The notes under the pieces: generated by a model
Databases searched by the model: none
Told to the model about the DNA's origin: nothing
The model's input: only the letters and a program-made list of their open reading frames with translations
NCBI GenBank assembly: GCA_910589415.1
Contig: OU342636.1
Span: 4,570,437 to 4,634,436 of the forward strand
Direction: 5' to 3'
Source: Malachius bipustulatus
Lineage: Eukaryota; Arthropoda; Insecta; Coleoptera; Melyridae
Length of the DNA stretch: 64,000 bases
Position numbers and translations under genes: made by a program
Shown here: positions 30,858 through 42,100 of the stretch, in pieces
How positions within the stretch are numbered: the stretch's first letter is position 1
Layout of the letters: every line of letters begins with the position of its first letter

Positions 30858-31399
30858 GGTAATGTGTGTGTGAGTGAGTACAAAAATGCAACTAATTCGC
30901 CGTTCATGAACATGCAAATAAAAAACTGGAAAGTGTTTATTGAAATGTTTGAATTTGGATTCGAAATGGTCTAAGTTATTTGTATAGAAACCGAAACAAC
31001 AATTAAAAATTCTGTACCATAAGAAAACTTTGTAGACTTGTAAAATGCTTTTTCCTTTTTCAGTTGGCTTTGTTACTTGCTAAGTACTTTATCATCCCAC
31101 ATACAGGCTGTTAAGAACATGACGGATAAACTCTTCAGTACATTGTAGGGGACACTCAGTGAAGTACGGGAAAAATAATTTTAAAAAATCCAGAGCTACA
31201 ATTTAAAAGATATAAGCAAAATATTAAACAATAAATCTGGCAATGTTTAACACGATAACAGTTGGTATTTGGTAATTTCGTCTAATTTCTAACAATGCAG
31301 GTAGTCAAGGTATCAAACCCGTTGTTGCCAAATGCTTTTTTTCAGCATCTTAGAAAAGAAAAAAAATTCTTATTAAATTTTCCAAGCCAGTGTAATACA

Positions 31400-31746
31400 T
31401 GTAGGAAAAATTAATTAGGTAGTACTGGTAGTAGGTATCGGTTTCAATGTTCAATAATTATTAACACAATTTATTAAATGAAAGTATTAAGACACTATTA
31501 AATGAGAAATAACTAATAATTGAGTGGTAACTTCTTTGGGAACACCTTGGCCCCTTGGCACGATCGAACCCCGTCTGAAATAATACGTCTTAATTAAATA
31601 GGTTGACCGGACCACGTCTTATTCGCGTCTTACCGCTTCGGTGTTTTTTCTTCCACTATCCAGACGTACCCTGTTCCCTTGGGCTTCTCCGGCAGTCAGA
31701 GGTGGGGGGATGGTAAAGAGACTGATCTCCACTAACCCATCCTACA
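31400..31746 (-). repeat. 3' LTR of the Gypsy element
   Basis: TGTAGG...CCTACA ends; nearly identical to 36075-36421. The pol frame runs into it and stops at 31656. Confidence 0.9.
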
Positions 31747-34517
31747 ACTCGGCCATCCTTCTCTGTATTCGCCTCGAATGGATCTTCTTCGGCTTCTTCT
31801 TCGTAGTCTTGTTCTGGAAACCCCCATGGTTTCATTAGGTCGGCGCTGGCCTGCGTCTTCCTTGGACCCACCACTTGGTTACCAATTTTTCTCACTTCAT
31901 ATCGGTCGTTTCCAATAACTTTCGTCACTTGGTAAGGACCCATAAATTTCGGAAGTAACTTCGAACAAGCGGCGTACTGGGTTCTTTGAATGGCTACCAA
32001 ATCTTCTATTTTGTATTTTCTGGACTCTTTTCTCTTCTTATTGTAGGTTTTAATATTCTCCTTCTGAATCTTTCCGATCTGTTCTCTGGCATCTTTTCTA
32101 AGTTCTTCTCTATTTTCTATAAAACACTTCATAAATTCTTCTTCTATAACTTCTTGTAATTTTATGTCTTCCGGCCTTCTCATCTTCACACCAAAAATAA
32201 CTTCAAAGGGCGTAATACCTATGCTTCGTTGATAGGTGCTGTTCAGAGCTGATTGCAACTTCGACACGTGCTTGTACCAACTTTCCGGATTTTCAATTGA
32301 CAGCTTCGTGAGAACGGGAATGATAATACGATTAACTCTCTCAATTTGTCCGTTTCCTCTAGGTACTCCTGTGGTAATCTTGATATGCTTGATTTTATTG
32401 CTTTCACAGTATTCATCGAAGGCGGCTGAACGAAAGGAAGATCCACGATCAGAAATAAGAACTTGTGGGTTTCCAAATACACTTTGTTGAATTGCCAGAC
32501 GATTTACAACTTCATTAGTCTTCGTGGTTTTTGTTGGGTAGATCCATACAAACTTGGAAAATGCATCAATAACAGTGAAAAGATAATTATAACCTTTCTT
32601 AGTCTGAGTCATTGGTCCTAGATGATCAACGTGGTACACTTGGAGAGGTTGATTCCCCTTTTCGATAGGATACAAAAATCCTTCCTTTTTTCCTTGCTTT
32701 CTTTCTGCTAGAAGGCAGGTAACACAATTAGCAAGTACTTTGCTAATTTTCTCATCCAGTTTGGAGAACCAATATTCCTTGACAATCATATCTTTGGTCT
32801 TCTTTAAGGCGAAATGCCCATTGTCATGTGCAGTCTTAATTATTTCGTTTTGCATTTTTGAAGGAATCACTAAGAGTCTGCCATCTTGTACTTCTTTATA
32901 CAATAAATTCATGTCCATAACATAATCTTCGTAGGGTTGAGTCTTGAGAACGTCGCAGATGATCTTCAAATGTTCATCAGCTTGCTGTGCGCTGCGCAAT
33001 CTTTCCAGAAACTCACTTTTAATCTGCATTACAATCGGGTTTCTACTTAGAGCATCACAATGCTTCATTCTAACACCAGGTCGATGTTCCATTGAATAAT
33101 CGAATTCTTGAAGAAGAAGTGCCCATCTTGCAACTCTCGTGTTTAGATCTTTCTTCGCCATGGTTTGCGTGAATGCACAACAGTCAGTGACAATTTTGAA
33201 CTTCAGTCCAAGAAGATAAACTCTAAATTTTTTCAACGCCTCGATCACTGCCAACACTTCCAATGTGTAGCTGTCATACTTCTTCTCAGCATCCGTAGTC
33301 TTCTTACTCATATAATAAACAGGGTGCATTTTTCCATCAACGTCATCTCTTTGCAATAATACAGCTCCATAACCTTCTTTACTGGCATCCGTGTGGACTT
33401 CTGTCTCCCTCTCATAATTAAATATTTTCAACACTGGTTCTTCACATAATTTTTTCTTCAACAGTTCAAATGATAATTCTTCTTCTTTTTCAAATTTAAA
33501 CTTTCTGTCCTTTTTCAATAAATCACTCAGAGGTCGGGCGATGGTCGAATAATTTGGCACAATTATACCCTCTTTTATCCACTCCTGCATTTGTCTTTCA
33601 ACTTCAGCTTGTTCAGAAATCGGTAATCTTCTTGGGTGTTGATACACAGGGTTTTCATCCGTCAATAAAATTTTCATTGAAATATTTGATTTGTGTTCAT
33701 CTTTCGGTTTGTAATTTTTAATCATATCTCTCACTTCTTTTTCATACCTGGTATCACCAACATCAAGATCCTCGTCGGAAGGTTCAATGGTCAACATGGA
33801 ATATTCGGAAATCATTTCGCTACTGGATTCGTTTCTTTCTTCTGCACACGTCATAACTATTTCAGTATCTCTTTCAGTTGACACAATCTCAATTTTGTCA
33901 GAATTTGCCACCAGCGTTACTTTCTTCAAAATTGGTTTACCCAAAATAACCGTCATATTTAGAGGCATTTTCTCATCTGGTATCACATGTACTATCGTCT
34001 TGAATTTTATTCCGTCAACTTGCAGATTAGCTTCGAATTGCCCCAACGTTTTTACGAATCCATTTCCAAAACCCGTCAACGTATTGAGTTTTCTTTCTAA
34101 TTTTAGAACTGGCAAATCCAAAAAAGTTGATAGTGCTATCAGATTAAAATCACTACCTGTATCAATAAAAGCACTAGTTTTCATATCGTCTATTTCAATT
34201 ACTTTATTCATTCCATGATCATCTGCTTCTGAATTTCGAATCTTCAATGTTCTTTTACGATGTTCGTCTGTTTCTCCTTGTTTATTCATCGCTTTATTTG
34301 GACAACCAGTGGCAATGTGGCCAAATTCATTACAAGAGAAACACTTTGTGCCCTTTGTTCTATCTCTGCAATTATTTGACTTGTGGCCCACCCTGCCACA
34401 ATTAAAACATCTGTCTTTAGTTGTTGTAGCGGTTTCTTGTTGCCTTAATCTCGTTTCAGCTTTTGGTTTGAAATCATTTCTTCTTCTCTCTTGACTAGTC
34501 TTAAATTTAGAATAAAT
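31656..34517 (-). CDS. Gypsy nucleocapsid-protease-RNase H-integrase polyprotein lacking the RT palm
   Basis: Open from just after the gag TAG; the first ATG-like start is internal, so it is probably expressed by readthrough. Order: two CCHC knuckles (CFNCGRVGHKSNNC, CFSCNEFGHIATGC), aspartic protease (SAFIDTGSDFNLIA), the start of RT (MQEWIKEGIIVP), then directly NYSTIARPLSDLLKK from the RT/RNase H junction. About 180 residues with the catalytic YxDD are deleted in frame. RNase H follows (VHTDASKEGYGAVLLQ), then integrase: HDNGHF...CVTC zinc-binding, D in YHVDHLGP, D in ISDRGSSF, E in NGQIERVN (DD35E), and a GPY/F-like C-terminus (KFMGPYQVTKVIG). It cannot copy RNA itself but could be mobilised by a related RT. 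Confidence 0.92.
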   Translation of the reverse strand: MYSKFKTSQERRRNDFKPKAETRLRQQETATTTKDRCFNCGRVGHKSNNCRDRTKGTKCFSCNEFGHIATGCPNKAMNKQGETDEHRKRTLKIRNSEADDHGMNKVIEIDDMKTSAFIDTGSDFNLIALSTFLDLPVLKLERKLNTLTGFGNGFVKTLGQFEANLQVDGIKFKTIVHVIPDEKMPLNMTVILGKPILKKVTLVANSDKIEIVSTERDTEIVMTCAEERNESSSEMISEYSMLTIEPSDEDLDVGDTRYEKEVRDMIKNYKPKDEHKSNISMKILLTDENPVYQHPRRLPISEQAEVERQMQEWIKEGIIVPNYSTIARPLSDLLKKDRKFKFEKEEELSFELLKKKLCEEPVLKIFNYERETEVHTDASKEGYGAVLLQRDDVDGKMHPVYYMSKKTTDAEKKYDSYTLEVLAVIEALKKFRVYLLGLKFKIVTDCCAFTQTMAKKDLNTRVARWALLLQEFDYSMEHRPGVRMKHCDALSRNPIVMQIKSEFLERLRSAQQADEHLKIICDVLKTQPYEDYVMDMNLLYKEVQDGRLLVIPSKMQNEIIKTAHDNGHFALKKTKDMIVKEYWFSKLDEKISKVLANCVTCLLAERKQGKKEGFLYPIEKGNQPLQVYHVDHLGPMTQTKKGYNYLFTVIDAFSKFVWIYPTKTTKTNEVVNRLAIQQSVFGNPQVLISDRGSSFRSAAFDEYCESNKIKHIKITTGVPRGNGQIERVNRIIIPVLTKLSIENPESWYKHVSKLQSALNSTYQRSIGITPFEVIFGVKMRRPEDIKLQEVIEEEFMKCFIENREELRKDAREQIGKIQKENIKTYNKKRKESRKYKIEDLVAIQRTQYAACSKLLPKFMGPYQVTKVIGNDRYEVRKIGNQVVGPRKTQASADLMKPWGFPEQDYEEEAEEDPFEANTEKDGRVVGWVSGDQSLYHPPTSDCRRSPREQGTSG

Positions 34518-35633
34518 CTAAAGTTTGTCCTTTAATTCTTCTAAACTTTTGGCGCCATATAAAATTGCTTTATTTATTTCTTCGTCTGGAACTCCTTGTA
34601 TTATATAATCTATTAAGGCGGCTTCTTCTATGTTGCCTTGACCACCAATCTCTTTCATGCAAAGCAGATACTGTTGCAATGTCTCATCAGCTTTCTTCTT
34701 TCTCATATTCAACTTTTTATGAATAGCAGCACTATTAACTGTTTCTCGAAATTCTACTAAAAGCCTCTTCTTTAGAATTTGCCATGATATAATTCCTCTT
34801 TCTGACCTAAGAAACAATCGTGCAGTACCAGAAAGTGATTTCTTACCATACAAAAGTTTTTCCATCGGGGACCACTGAAATACGTGTGCCATTTCTTCAA
34901 AATCTTCGATCCACCTCGTAATTGTGAAGTCATCATCTCCACTAAACTTTTGTAATGCCTCGTCTACATCTCTTGAACTCATATTAAATCTTGGTGCGAA
35001 TGTGGGACTTTGAGCAGTTGTTCTCACCGAAAGCGCTTCACTCTCAGCCTCAGATTCACTGTCTCGAGTATCTTGACTTCTTACAGATTCTCCCTTTCTC
35101 GAAACATTTTTACTTGTGACTTTCTTCTTTTTTTCTTTCGTCTTTTCTTCTCTTTCTCCGTCTTTCGTCTTTTCTTCTCTTTCTTCGTCTTTCGTCTTTT
35201 CTTCGTCTTCTGGTTCAGCGTTGTCTTCACTTTTGTCTAAATCGCCATCTTTCTTCTTCTTGCCTAATTCGTCATTCTTAAAGTCGTCATCATCTTCGTC
35301 GGAATCGATTTCAGCTATTAAAGTATTTAAATCACACAATGCAGATAATATTCTGTACTTTAATTCCTCTTTTGAACCACCATAATCTAAACATAATATG
35401 TTAGCGATTGAAATCAAATCACTTAATGAGAAATTTGCGTCAATAAATGAAAGTTTAGCTTCGTATTCATCTGCGTCATCTTTGAAAGAAAATCCTGCAA
35501 ACTCTCGCAAGCGTTGTCGATTTTTTCTGTCACCGTCTTCTTCGAAAATTAACGCATGCAATACTTTAATCGGTTGCGTTCTTGAAGAATTTATATTTCC
35601 CAAAATAGAGGATATTCCTCCTAGCGTTGCCAT
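34518..35633 (-). CDS. Gypsy Gag protein
   Basis: 371 residues starting MATLGGISSILGNINSSRT. An N-terminal region of ~125 residues is followed by a highly charged Lys/Glu/Asp stretch (about 110-195, with EREEKTKDGEREEK-type repeats), then the capsid-like gag domain (about 220-370) with FSGDDDFTITRWIEDFE and WQILKKRLLVEF. It stops at TAG (34520-34518), and the same frame continues without another stop into the zinc knuckles of pol. Either readthrough is used or the TAG is a mutation. Capsid assembly is the inferred role. Confidence 0.88.
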   Translation of the reverse strand: MATLGGISSILGNINSSRTQPIKVLHALIFEEDGDRKNRQRLREFAGFSFKDDADEYEAKLSFIDANFSLSDLISIANILCLDYGGSKEELKYRILSALCDLNTLIAEIDSDEDDDDFKNDELGKKKKDGDLDKSEDNAEPEDEEKTKDEEREEKTKDGEREEKTKEKKKKVTSKNVSRKGESVRSQDTRDSESEAESEALSVRTTAQSPTFAPRFNMSSRDVDEALQKFSGDDDFTITRWIEDFEEMAHVFQWSPMEKLLYGKKSLSGTARLFLRSERGIISWQILKKRLLVEFRETVNSAAIHKKLNMRKKKADETLQQYLLCMKEIGGQGNIEEAALIDYIIQGVPDEEINKAILYGAKSLEELKDKL

Positions 35634-36050
35634 TATTATAACTTGCTCTTGCTCTGAGGTATACAGGTGTCTTATTAACAGCTGGTCGTCCTGGCTGTGG
35701 GATGGGAAAAATCAATATTTCCACGAAATGCAAGTAACAAACGAAGCAACTGCAAGTCAAATACGCGACCGGAGACAGCGGACCGACCACCGTGACCGAT
35801 GTTGTTCCAATCCTGCGAGCTGCGAGCCCTGAAACGACGAATTTACACTAGACGCGGACCGCGCGGATTTCAACACAACAACACCTGAACTATTGCAACT
35901 TCTTACACTTCAATTTTAAATGTAGACACAGAACTCACTTCAGTCCACGCTTTGGTTAATATTATTAACATTAAAACACACTGATTAAACGCAATATACC
36001 GCGTATAGAACCGTTTAATGTCCTTTAATTACCTATCCACCTATATATCC

Positions 36051-36070
36051 ATCCCGGCGACGAGCCCCCA
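36051..36070 (-). promoter_or_regulatory. tRNA-Pro-type primer-binding site
   Basis: Reading the minus strand, four bases after the right LTR comes TGGGGGCTCGTC followed by GCCGGGAT. The first 12 bases match the complement of the tRNA-Pro 3' end. The canonical 18-mer would go directly to CGGGAT, so two bases appear inserted. Confidence 0.65.
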
Positions 36071-36074
36071 AAGT

Positions 36075-36421
36075 TGTAGGAAAAATTAATTAGGTAGTAC
36101 TGGTAGTAGGTATCGGTTTCAATGTTCAACAATTATTAACAAAGTTTATTAAATGAAAGTATTAAGACACTATTAAATGAGAAATAACTAATAATTGAGT
36201 GGTAACTTCTTTGGGAACACCTTGGCCCCTTGGCACGATCGAACCCCGTCTGAAATAATACGTCTTAATTAAATAGGTTGACCGGACCACGTCTTATTCG
36301 CGTCTTACCGCTTCGGTGTTTTTTCTTCCACTATCCAGACGTACCCTGTTCCCTTGGGCTTCTCCGGCAGTCAGAGGTGGGGGGATGGTAAAGAGACTGA
36401 TCTCCACTAACCCATCCTACA
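36075..36421 (-). repeat. 5' LTR of the Gypsy element
   Basis: 347 bp, TGTAGG...CCTACA; outer flank TACA matches the TACA left of 31400. Confidence 0.9.
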
Positions 36422-36635
36422 TACATCTTAAGCAATTTTTTTAATTGATAACGTATAAACTACCTTTTTTATATCTGTAAAATCATCTAGTTAAGAGAGT
36501 AAAATGTTAACTTTGGCATTTTTTATCTCACCAAATTGAAGATCAAGAATTTTTTAAATTATTTTTCCCGTACTCTACTGAATGTCCCCTACAATGTACT
36601 GAAGAGTTTATCCGTCATTTTCTTAACACCCTGTA

Positions 36636-37071
36636 TAATATGTTTATTAATAATGTAACTTGGGGTTTTATTGTTTATTCTATTAATGTATCTGTACGAA
36701 ATTCGTTAGCCGGATCTCGGCAAATCACTTCTTATACCTTTGATTGCCAAGGGTTCCCGCAGTTCCAACTTAAGTCGCGTTCAATTGCGACTTTTGACTT
36801 CTCCAAATGCTGGCTAACAAAATACTGCACATACGATTGGTGGAAAACAGACCGAGTTTTCTTGTAAAATATTGTAACGTTCTTACTTTTATCGTTTCAC
36901 AGATTAAAAGTCTTCTTACAGAATTGTTTATTATTTTAATTCAGTCACAATCACGATACACATAAATACACGATATCTCCAGTCAGTAGTAGCTTTTACT
37001 ATTTTGGTCACTACCGCGCAATGACGTCATGCAGTTGGATTTTGACTTGAAGCATAGTTAAAGCGTTGATT
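36636..37071. other. Spacer; includes an inverted B2-like terminus
   Basis: 'cacgatacacataaatacac' at 36951-36972 and 'gcgcaatgacgtcatgcagt' at 37016 match the right end of element B2 in inverse orientation. The 75-codon ORF at 36640 resembles nothing I know. Confidence 0.35.
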
Positions 37072-38160
37072 GGAAGACTAGGGAAAATATGCAACCTTAT
37101 GGGATAAATTGTGCATGGGACAACGTATCGACATATACAGTGCGCGAGAAAAGTAAGGAATAAATTCGATAAAAGGGAGAGGGCTGTTTTTTTGAAAAAA
37201 TAAAAAAACGGGTCGATTTTGTTTTTGAGTTGTTCAACTTTTGACATAATATTCGGGTATACAGGGTGATACGCGAAAAAGGGGTGACGTCATCAGTATT
37301 TTTTTAATTGGCAACCCTTATTTTTTATTCCATTTTTTGATACTTCATTAATTGCCAGTATGGTAATGTAATCATTTTGTAACCTTAAATGACGAAATTT
37401 CTGTGAAAAGAACTTAATTTAGACAGATTCAATTTAATAGACTGATTTAATAGATTTAATTTAATTTAATTTAATAGACAGATCTTATAAAACAAACTAC
37501 CATGGAAACAGTAATTTTTATTTGATATATTTTTTTTTTATCGCTAATGTTCCGATTTTCACATCAGTAAAAAGTGCACAATTTCGACCACAAACTGTTT
37601 TCACAGAAATTTCGTCATTTAAGGTTACAAATTGATTACATTACCATACTGGCAATTGAAGGAAGTATCAAAAAATGGAATAAAAAATAAGGGTTGCTAT
37701 TTAAAAAAAATGCCGATGACGTCACCACTTTTTCGCGCATCACCCTGTATACCCAAATATTATGTCAAAAGTTGAACAACTCAAAAACAAAATCGACCTG
37801 TTTTTTTATTTTTTCAAAAAATCACCCCTCTCCGTTCTATCGAATTTATTCCTTACTTTTCTCGCGCACTGTAGATGGCGGTAGTCTCGATTTGTACCGA
37901 AACTGATGAAACTGAATCTCGGTCCCCGTTCTCAGTAGTTAACTTCAGGATAGCTGCATAGTAACTTTGTAAGCTTATATGAATAAATAGTATGATGAGA
38001 AAAAATAAGGAGAAAAATTATTGTTGCAAATTAGTTCATGAATCATGATGCACACCATTTCGAATTTAAGGAGCTCCTCACTGTATGTTATAATAACAAG
38101 TAACAATAATAATAATAATTGTAATCACTTTTTAAAATACCTACCTACCTAGATTGTTGT
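37072..38160. mobile_element. Element E, one end and adjacent body (copy 1)
   Basis: CGTTGATTGGAAGACTAGGG with 'aaaatatgcaaccttatggg' matches the inverse of the right end of element E copy 2 (54497 downwards). The similarity continues across the 37136-37873 insert with 'agatggcg', 'taccgaaact', 'cttcaggata', 'agcttatatgaata'. The other end of an E copy is at 44945-45103; whether they belong together across the intervening elements is unproven. Confidence 0.55.
37136..37873. mobile_element. Foldback H (738 bp) in element E, with an inner foldback
   Basis: TACAGTGCGCGAGAAAAGTA at 37136 and its inverse at 37854-37873; arms extend through 'aaaacaaaatcgacc' motifs. An inner palindrome occupies 37258-37751, starting TATACAGGGTGATACGCG and ending with the inverse, with 'ggggtgacgtcatc' in both arms. 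Element E copy 2 lacks the insert ('gacaaatagatggcg' on its minus strand). Confidence 0.8.
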
Positions 38161-38173
38161 TGTATTTTTTTTA

Positions 38174-38463
38174 TATACAGGGTCGGTTAAATTAAAGAAA
38201 ATATCGCACACGTATTTCTAAAGTGACATAAGTCAAAAATTAATCTTTTGGGAAAATGTGAAAAACTATTAAGCGAGCTTAACAACTAATGATTTTTCCC
38301 AAACTTATAGATACTAGGAAAAATGATTCAATATAATTATTGCATATTTCAAATCTTATCATTGAAAACGTGCCCTTTTTTATGTTTTTTTTTACGTGAT
38401 AACTCAAAAATGTAGATTTTTGAGTTGTGTCACTTTAGAAATACGTGTGCGATATGCCCTATT
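38174..38463. repeat. Palindromic repeat, TACAGGGTCGG-ended
   Basis: 'atcgcacacgtatttctaaa' with 'gtgacat' at 38203 is inverted at 38428-38450. The left end is TATACAGGGTCGGTTAAAT; the right terminus is degraded. Confidence 0.6.
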
Positions 38464-38539
38464 TTGTAGCCATCTCGAATCCGTCAAAACATGCAAGATA
38501 TCTGTGACCGTTCCTGAAATATCCTGGAAAAAACTGAAA

Positions 38540-39150
38540 GATCGGGATTTCTTATTCTTGCCATATCTTTTTTATTATTGGAAATTGATAAATAAATGTT
38601 TGCGGGCTTACATAAGTCGTCAAAAGCTATCTGTTTGACATTTCAAAAATTTTCAAAGCCGACGATTTAGATCCCAAAGTATCTATTCATTGCCAACTTT
38701 GGTTTTTCTATGGGCGCCATATTATTTTTTTGTCGTTCGGTATAAAATAATCATAGAAACCAAAAATTAATAACATTCAGAAAAGATTTTTGTATTTAAA
38801 CTTTTTTTACATACTTTTTATAGCGAAATAATTTTTACATACAAGAATATCACCATAAGGCAAGAAATATTATTTCATATTGATGTAATTCGATGAAAAA
38901 GTGTTTTCTTTTTCGAAAGAAGAATAAATTGAAATAAAAATTCTGAATGTTAATAATTTTTGGTTTCTATGATTTTTTTTATACCGCACGACATATGGCG
39001 GCCATAAGAAAAACAAAAGTTGACTGTGAATTTTAGTACTCTAGGATCAAGTCGGCTTTGAAAATTTTTCAAATGTCATACCTATGAACAACGTTTGACG
39101 ACTTATGTAAGCCTACAAAAAAATTATTTATTAATTTCTAATGATGGTGC
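38540..39150. repeat. Foldback family B, copy 2
   Basis: 'gcttacataagtcgtcaaa' (38607) and 'ttatgtaagcctacaaa' (39104) mark the arms, with 'tttttctatgggcgccatat' inverted at 38996-39015. It shares the 'gcgccatat...gtcg' core with 7167-8178. Confidence 0.6.
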
Positions 39151-39168
39151 TCTTTCAAAAAACTAGGA

Positions 39169-42100
39169 ATGTCAACGTGTGGTTCCCTTTTACTGTATCA
39201 TCAAAATGTAAATGGGCTAAGGACCAAACTTCATTTAATCTCTACTAGTAGTTGCTCTTTAACACCTGTACCGGACATTGTTGTGCTTTCTGAAACTTGG
39301 TTGCATGTGGGGATCTCTGATGCAGAACTGGGACTGCATGGCTACATGGTTTTCAGAAGAGATAGGTATGGGCTGATTCCCATTTTGGTGGTGGTCTGTT
39401 GATTGCAGTCAAGGGTGATTTGAAAGCGAGAAGAATTCCTATCTGCGATGACTTTGTTGAACAATTAGGTATTTGTTGAGGTCCAGGGATTAACAGGAAA
39501 CCTTATAGTAGGCAGTTTTTATCCAACACCAAGGGATAACATGGACGTATATCTGTCTCATGTTACTGTAATTCATGAACATATTGCATCCTATAAAAAT
39601 TATGAATTTTTTATTGTTGGGGACTATAACCTGCCTAAGACAACATGGACCAATAGTTCTCCATTGTCGGATTCTCTACTAGCACAATATTCTGGTTCTG
39701 ATGGTGTCATTCAGGGAAATGTGGATTTGATCATGAACATGTTCTCGTATTTTGGTATGTTCCAATCCAACATCATCCAATTCATCCATGTAAAGGTTAT
39801 ACGTTGGATTTAGCTTTCTCCACTCTGGATGACGGAAGTGTGTCCTGTGTTTCGTCGCCCGATTCTCTTGTGCCTCTGGACCCTCACCACAATCAAGTTT
39901 TCTTTGATATTAAGTTTAAATCTAATGACTTTATTAAATCTGTATCACATAAGCTAAACTTTCAAAGTGCTGACTATGTAAGTATTAATTCTGTGTTATC
40001 TGGAATAAATTGGGATGACCTATTATCTGGCGACAGTATTGAAGTTGATACTGATAAATTTTATAATGCTTTGAATAATTGTATTGAGGAATTTGTTCCT
40101 ACAAAAAAAAGTCGCCTGTAGTACGTACCCTCAAATGGTACTCTACTGAATTGATCTCAAACATTATAAAAAAGAAAAAATTACATAAGCAATGGTTGAT
40201 GTTTAACAGTCTTACGGACTATATAGAATTTAAAAAAATTCGAGCTATTTGTTTAAAACAATCTAAAATGAGAGAACCAAATTTATTGAGGATGTTGAGA
40301 TCAAGTCATTAAAAAATATTAAAGCTTTCTGGAACTATGTAGACTCATTAGCTCAAACCAATCAAGTACCGGATGAGATGTATTTTAAATTCAGAGTGGG
40401 TAGAGATAGTGATGAGATATGTAATTTATTTGCTGGGAATTTTGAATTGGTTTACTTGAATGATGAGACTCTTTTCCATCATCAGCTGCATTTTGATAAT
40501 GAGTTTGATTTTGTAGTTGGCTTGGATGATGTCAAGACTGCAATAAAAACTTAAAAAATAAAAACTCCATAGGTCATGATGGCCTATCTACCTGCTTTAT
40601 AAAGCAATGCATCAGTACTATATCTAAGCCTTTGCAGATGTTGTTTAATCGGTCTCTTGTATTAGGAATCATGCCTGCAATTTGGAAGAAAACATGTATT
40701 ACTCCTGTGTTTAAATCTGGAGATAAACAAAACATAGTTAACTATAGACCCATAGCTATACTGGGAGCAGTTGCAAAGGTCTTTGATGCCATCATGGCTA
40801 ATAAAATAAATGATCTGTGTATCTGTCAGATTGTGAGTGGTATGTGCATGGTCGTTCAACGTTGACTAATTTATTATTGTATAATAACTTTATTGAAGAT
40901 GCGTTGAACGACTATAATCAGGTGGATTCTATCTACCTTGATTTTGCAAGAGCATTCGATTCTGGGAATCATGACTAATTTATAAACTTTCTTTGTATGG
41001 TTTGAAGGGTGGGACCTTAAAGTGGATAAATTCTTATCTAGAAAATAGAGAGTTATCTGTTAGAATTAAAGGTCATCTTTCTGATCCTTTTATAGCCAAA
41101 TCAGGAGTTCCTCAGGGCTCTCAGTTGGGTCCATTGTTGTTTATATTGTTTGTTAACGATGTGACAGACGGGCTGGTTACAGCGTCGGTCTTAATTTATG
41201 CAGATGATATAAAAATATTTTATCAAATAAGTAGTATGAATGACCAAAGAGATTTGCAAAAGGATCTTGAGAGTATCTACAACTGGTCACAGTCTAATCA
41301 ATTCTAAATTGTGATAAATGTAAGACTATCTCTTTTGTTAGGAGTAGGGTAAATGAGTTTCGATTTGATTATCACATGAACGGTACTGCACTCAAGTTGA
41401 TGGATAGTGTCAAACCTGGATAAGACGAACACTGAATAAGGCGGAAATCTGTCTATCACGGAAATTTTTCCCGGTCCCGAATTAAGCTATACACATTACA
41501 TGTTAACTTCCACTGCTCAAGCCGGAAACTGCGTAACGCGGAGACGGAACACGTTTTTTAACCTTATGCACGCAATTTCACCTGCATAAGACGGAAGCGG
41601 ACCGACGTCGCCACCCTTTACTCTTTACCTCCGCATGTTCTCGCGCGTCTATCCTACTCTCACTTCTCGGAATTTTTATTGCGGCGTCTGTAGGTACTTA
41701 TGCACTTCCTGTTTAGTCCTGTCGGATTCAATTTTAGTCAATTCTAAACTCTTCAACTGTGAGCATCAAATTATTTTTAGTAGGTACAATATTCGATATG
41801 TCTGCAAATAAAAAATTCAACACTCTAACACTGAAGTCTTTAGAAATCTATTTTGATAGATTTAATTATGTGTTATGAAAACAAAAAATTAGCGTTAAGC
41901 TTTTCGCGGAAAAATATAAGTGTGGTAAACACAAGTTTATGATAGAATAAGGACAAAATAAAATCAGATTGGCTCGTGGGAAAACATTCTATAGATACTT
42001 AAAAAAATGTACGTACTGTTGGGCATTTTCCGTGCTAAGCAGGTTTGTTTCCGGTTTAGACAGTTGTTGTTGTTTAAGCCGGAAACCGGTATATAAGACG

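Larger units (their letters stand above)
31400..36421 (-). mobile_element. Ty3/Gypsy LTR retrotransposon, RT-deleted, otherwise complete
   Basis: Two 347-bp LTRs (31400-31746 and 36075-36421) differing at about three positions, 4-bp flanks TACA on both sides, primer-binding site next to the right LTR, and gag then pol on the minus strand. The LTR similarity implies a recent insertion. The polymerase core is missing in frame (see pol). Confidence 0.9.
31102..36635. mobile_element. Foldback element split by the Gypsy insertion
   Basis: The left arm TACAGGCTGTTAAGAACATG with 'acggataaactcttcagtac' (31102-31140) is inverted at 36597-36635 ('gtactgaagagtttatccgt', 'taacaccctgta'). 'gtacgggaaaaataatttt' at 31166 matches the inverse at 36556. 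The LTR element 31400-36421 sits inside. Net size is about 510 bp. Confidence 0.7.

Noticed and set aside
34518..35832. Plus-strand ORFs opposite gag (89-144 codons, Ser/Phe-rich)
   Set aside because: Antisense shadows of the charged Gag region.
36051..36070. tRNA-Pro gene
   Set aside because: Only the 3' complement is present, next to an LTR; it is a primer-binding site, with no cloverleaf around it.
36640..36867. 75-codon ORF as a gene
   Set aside because: No recognisable motif, no repeat partner and AT-driven length; likely chance.
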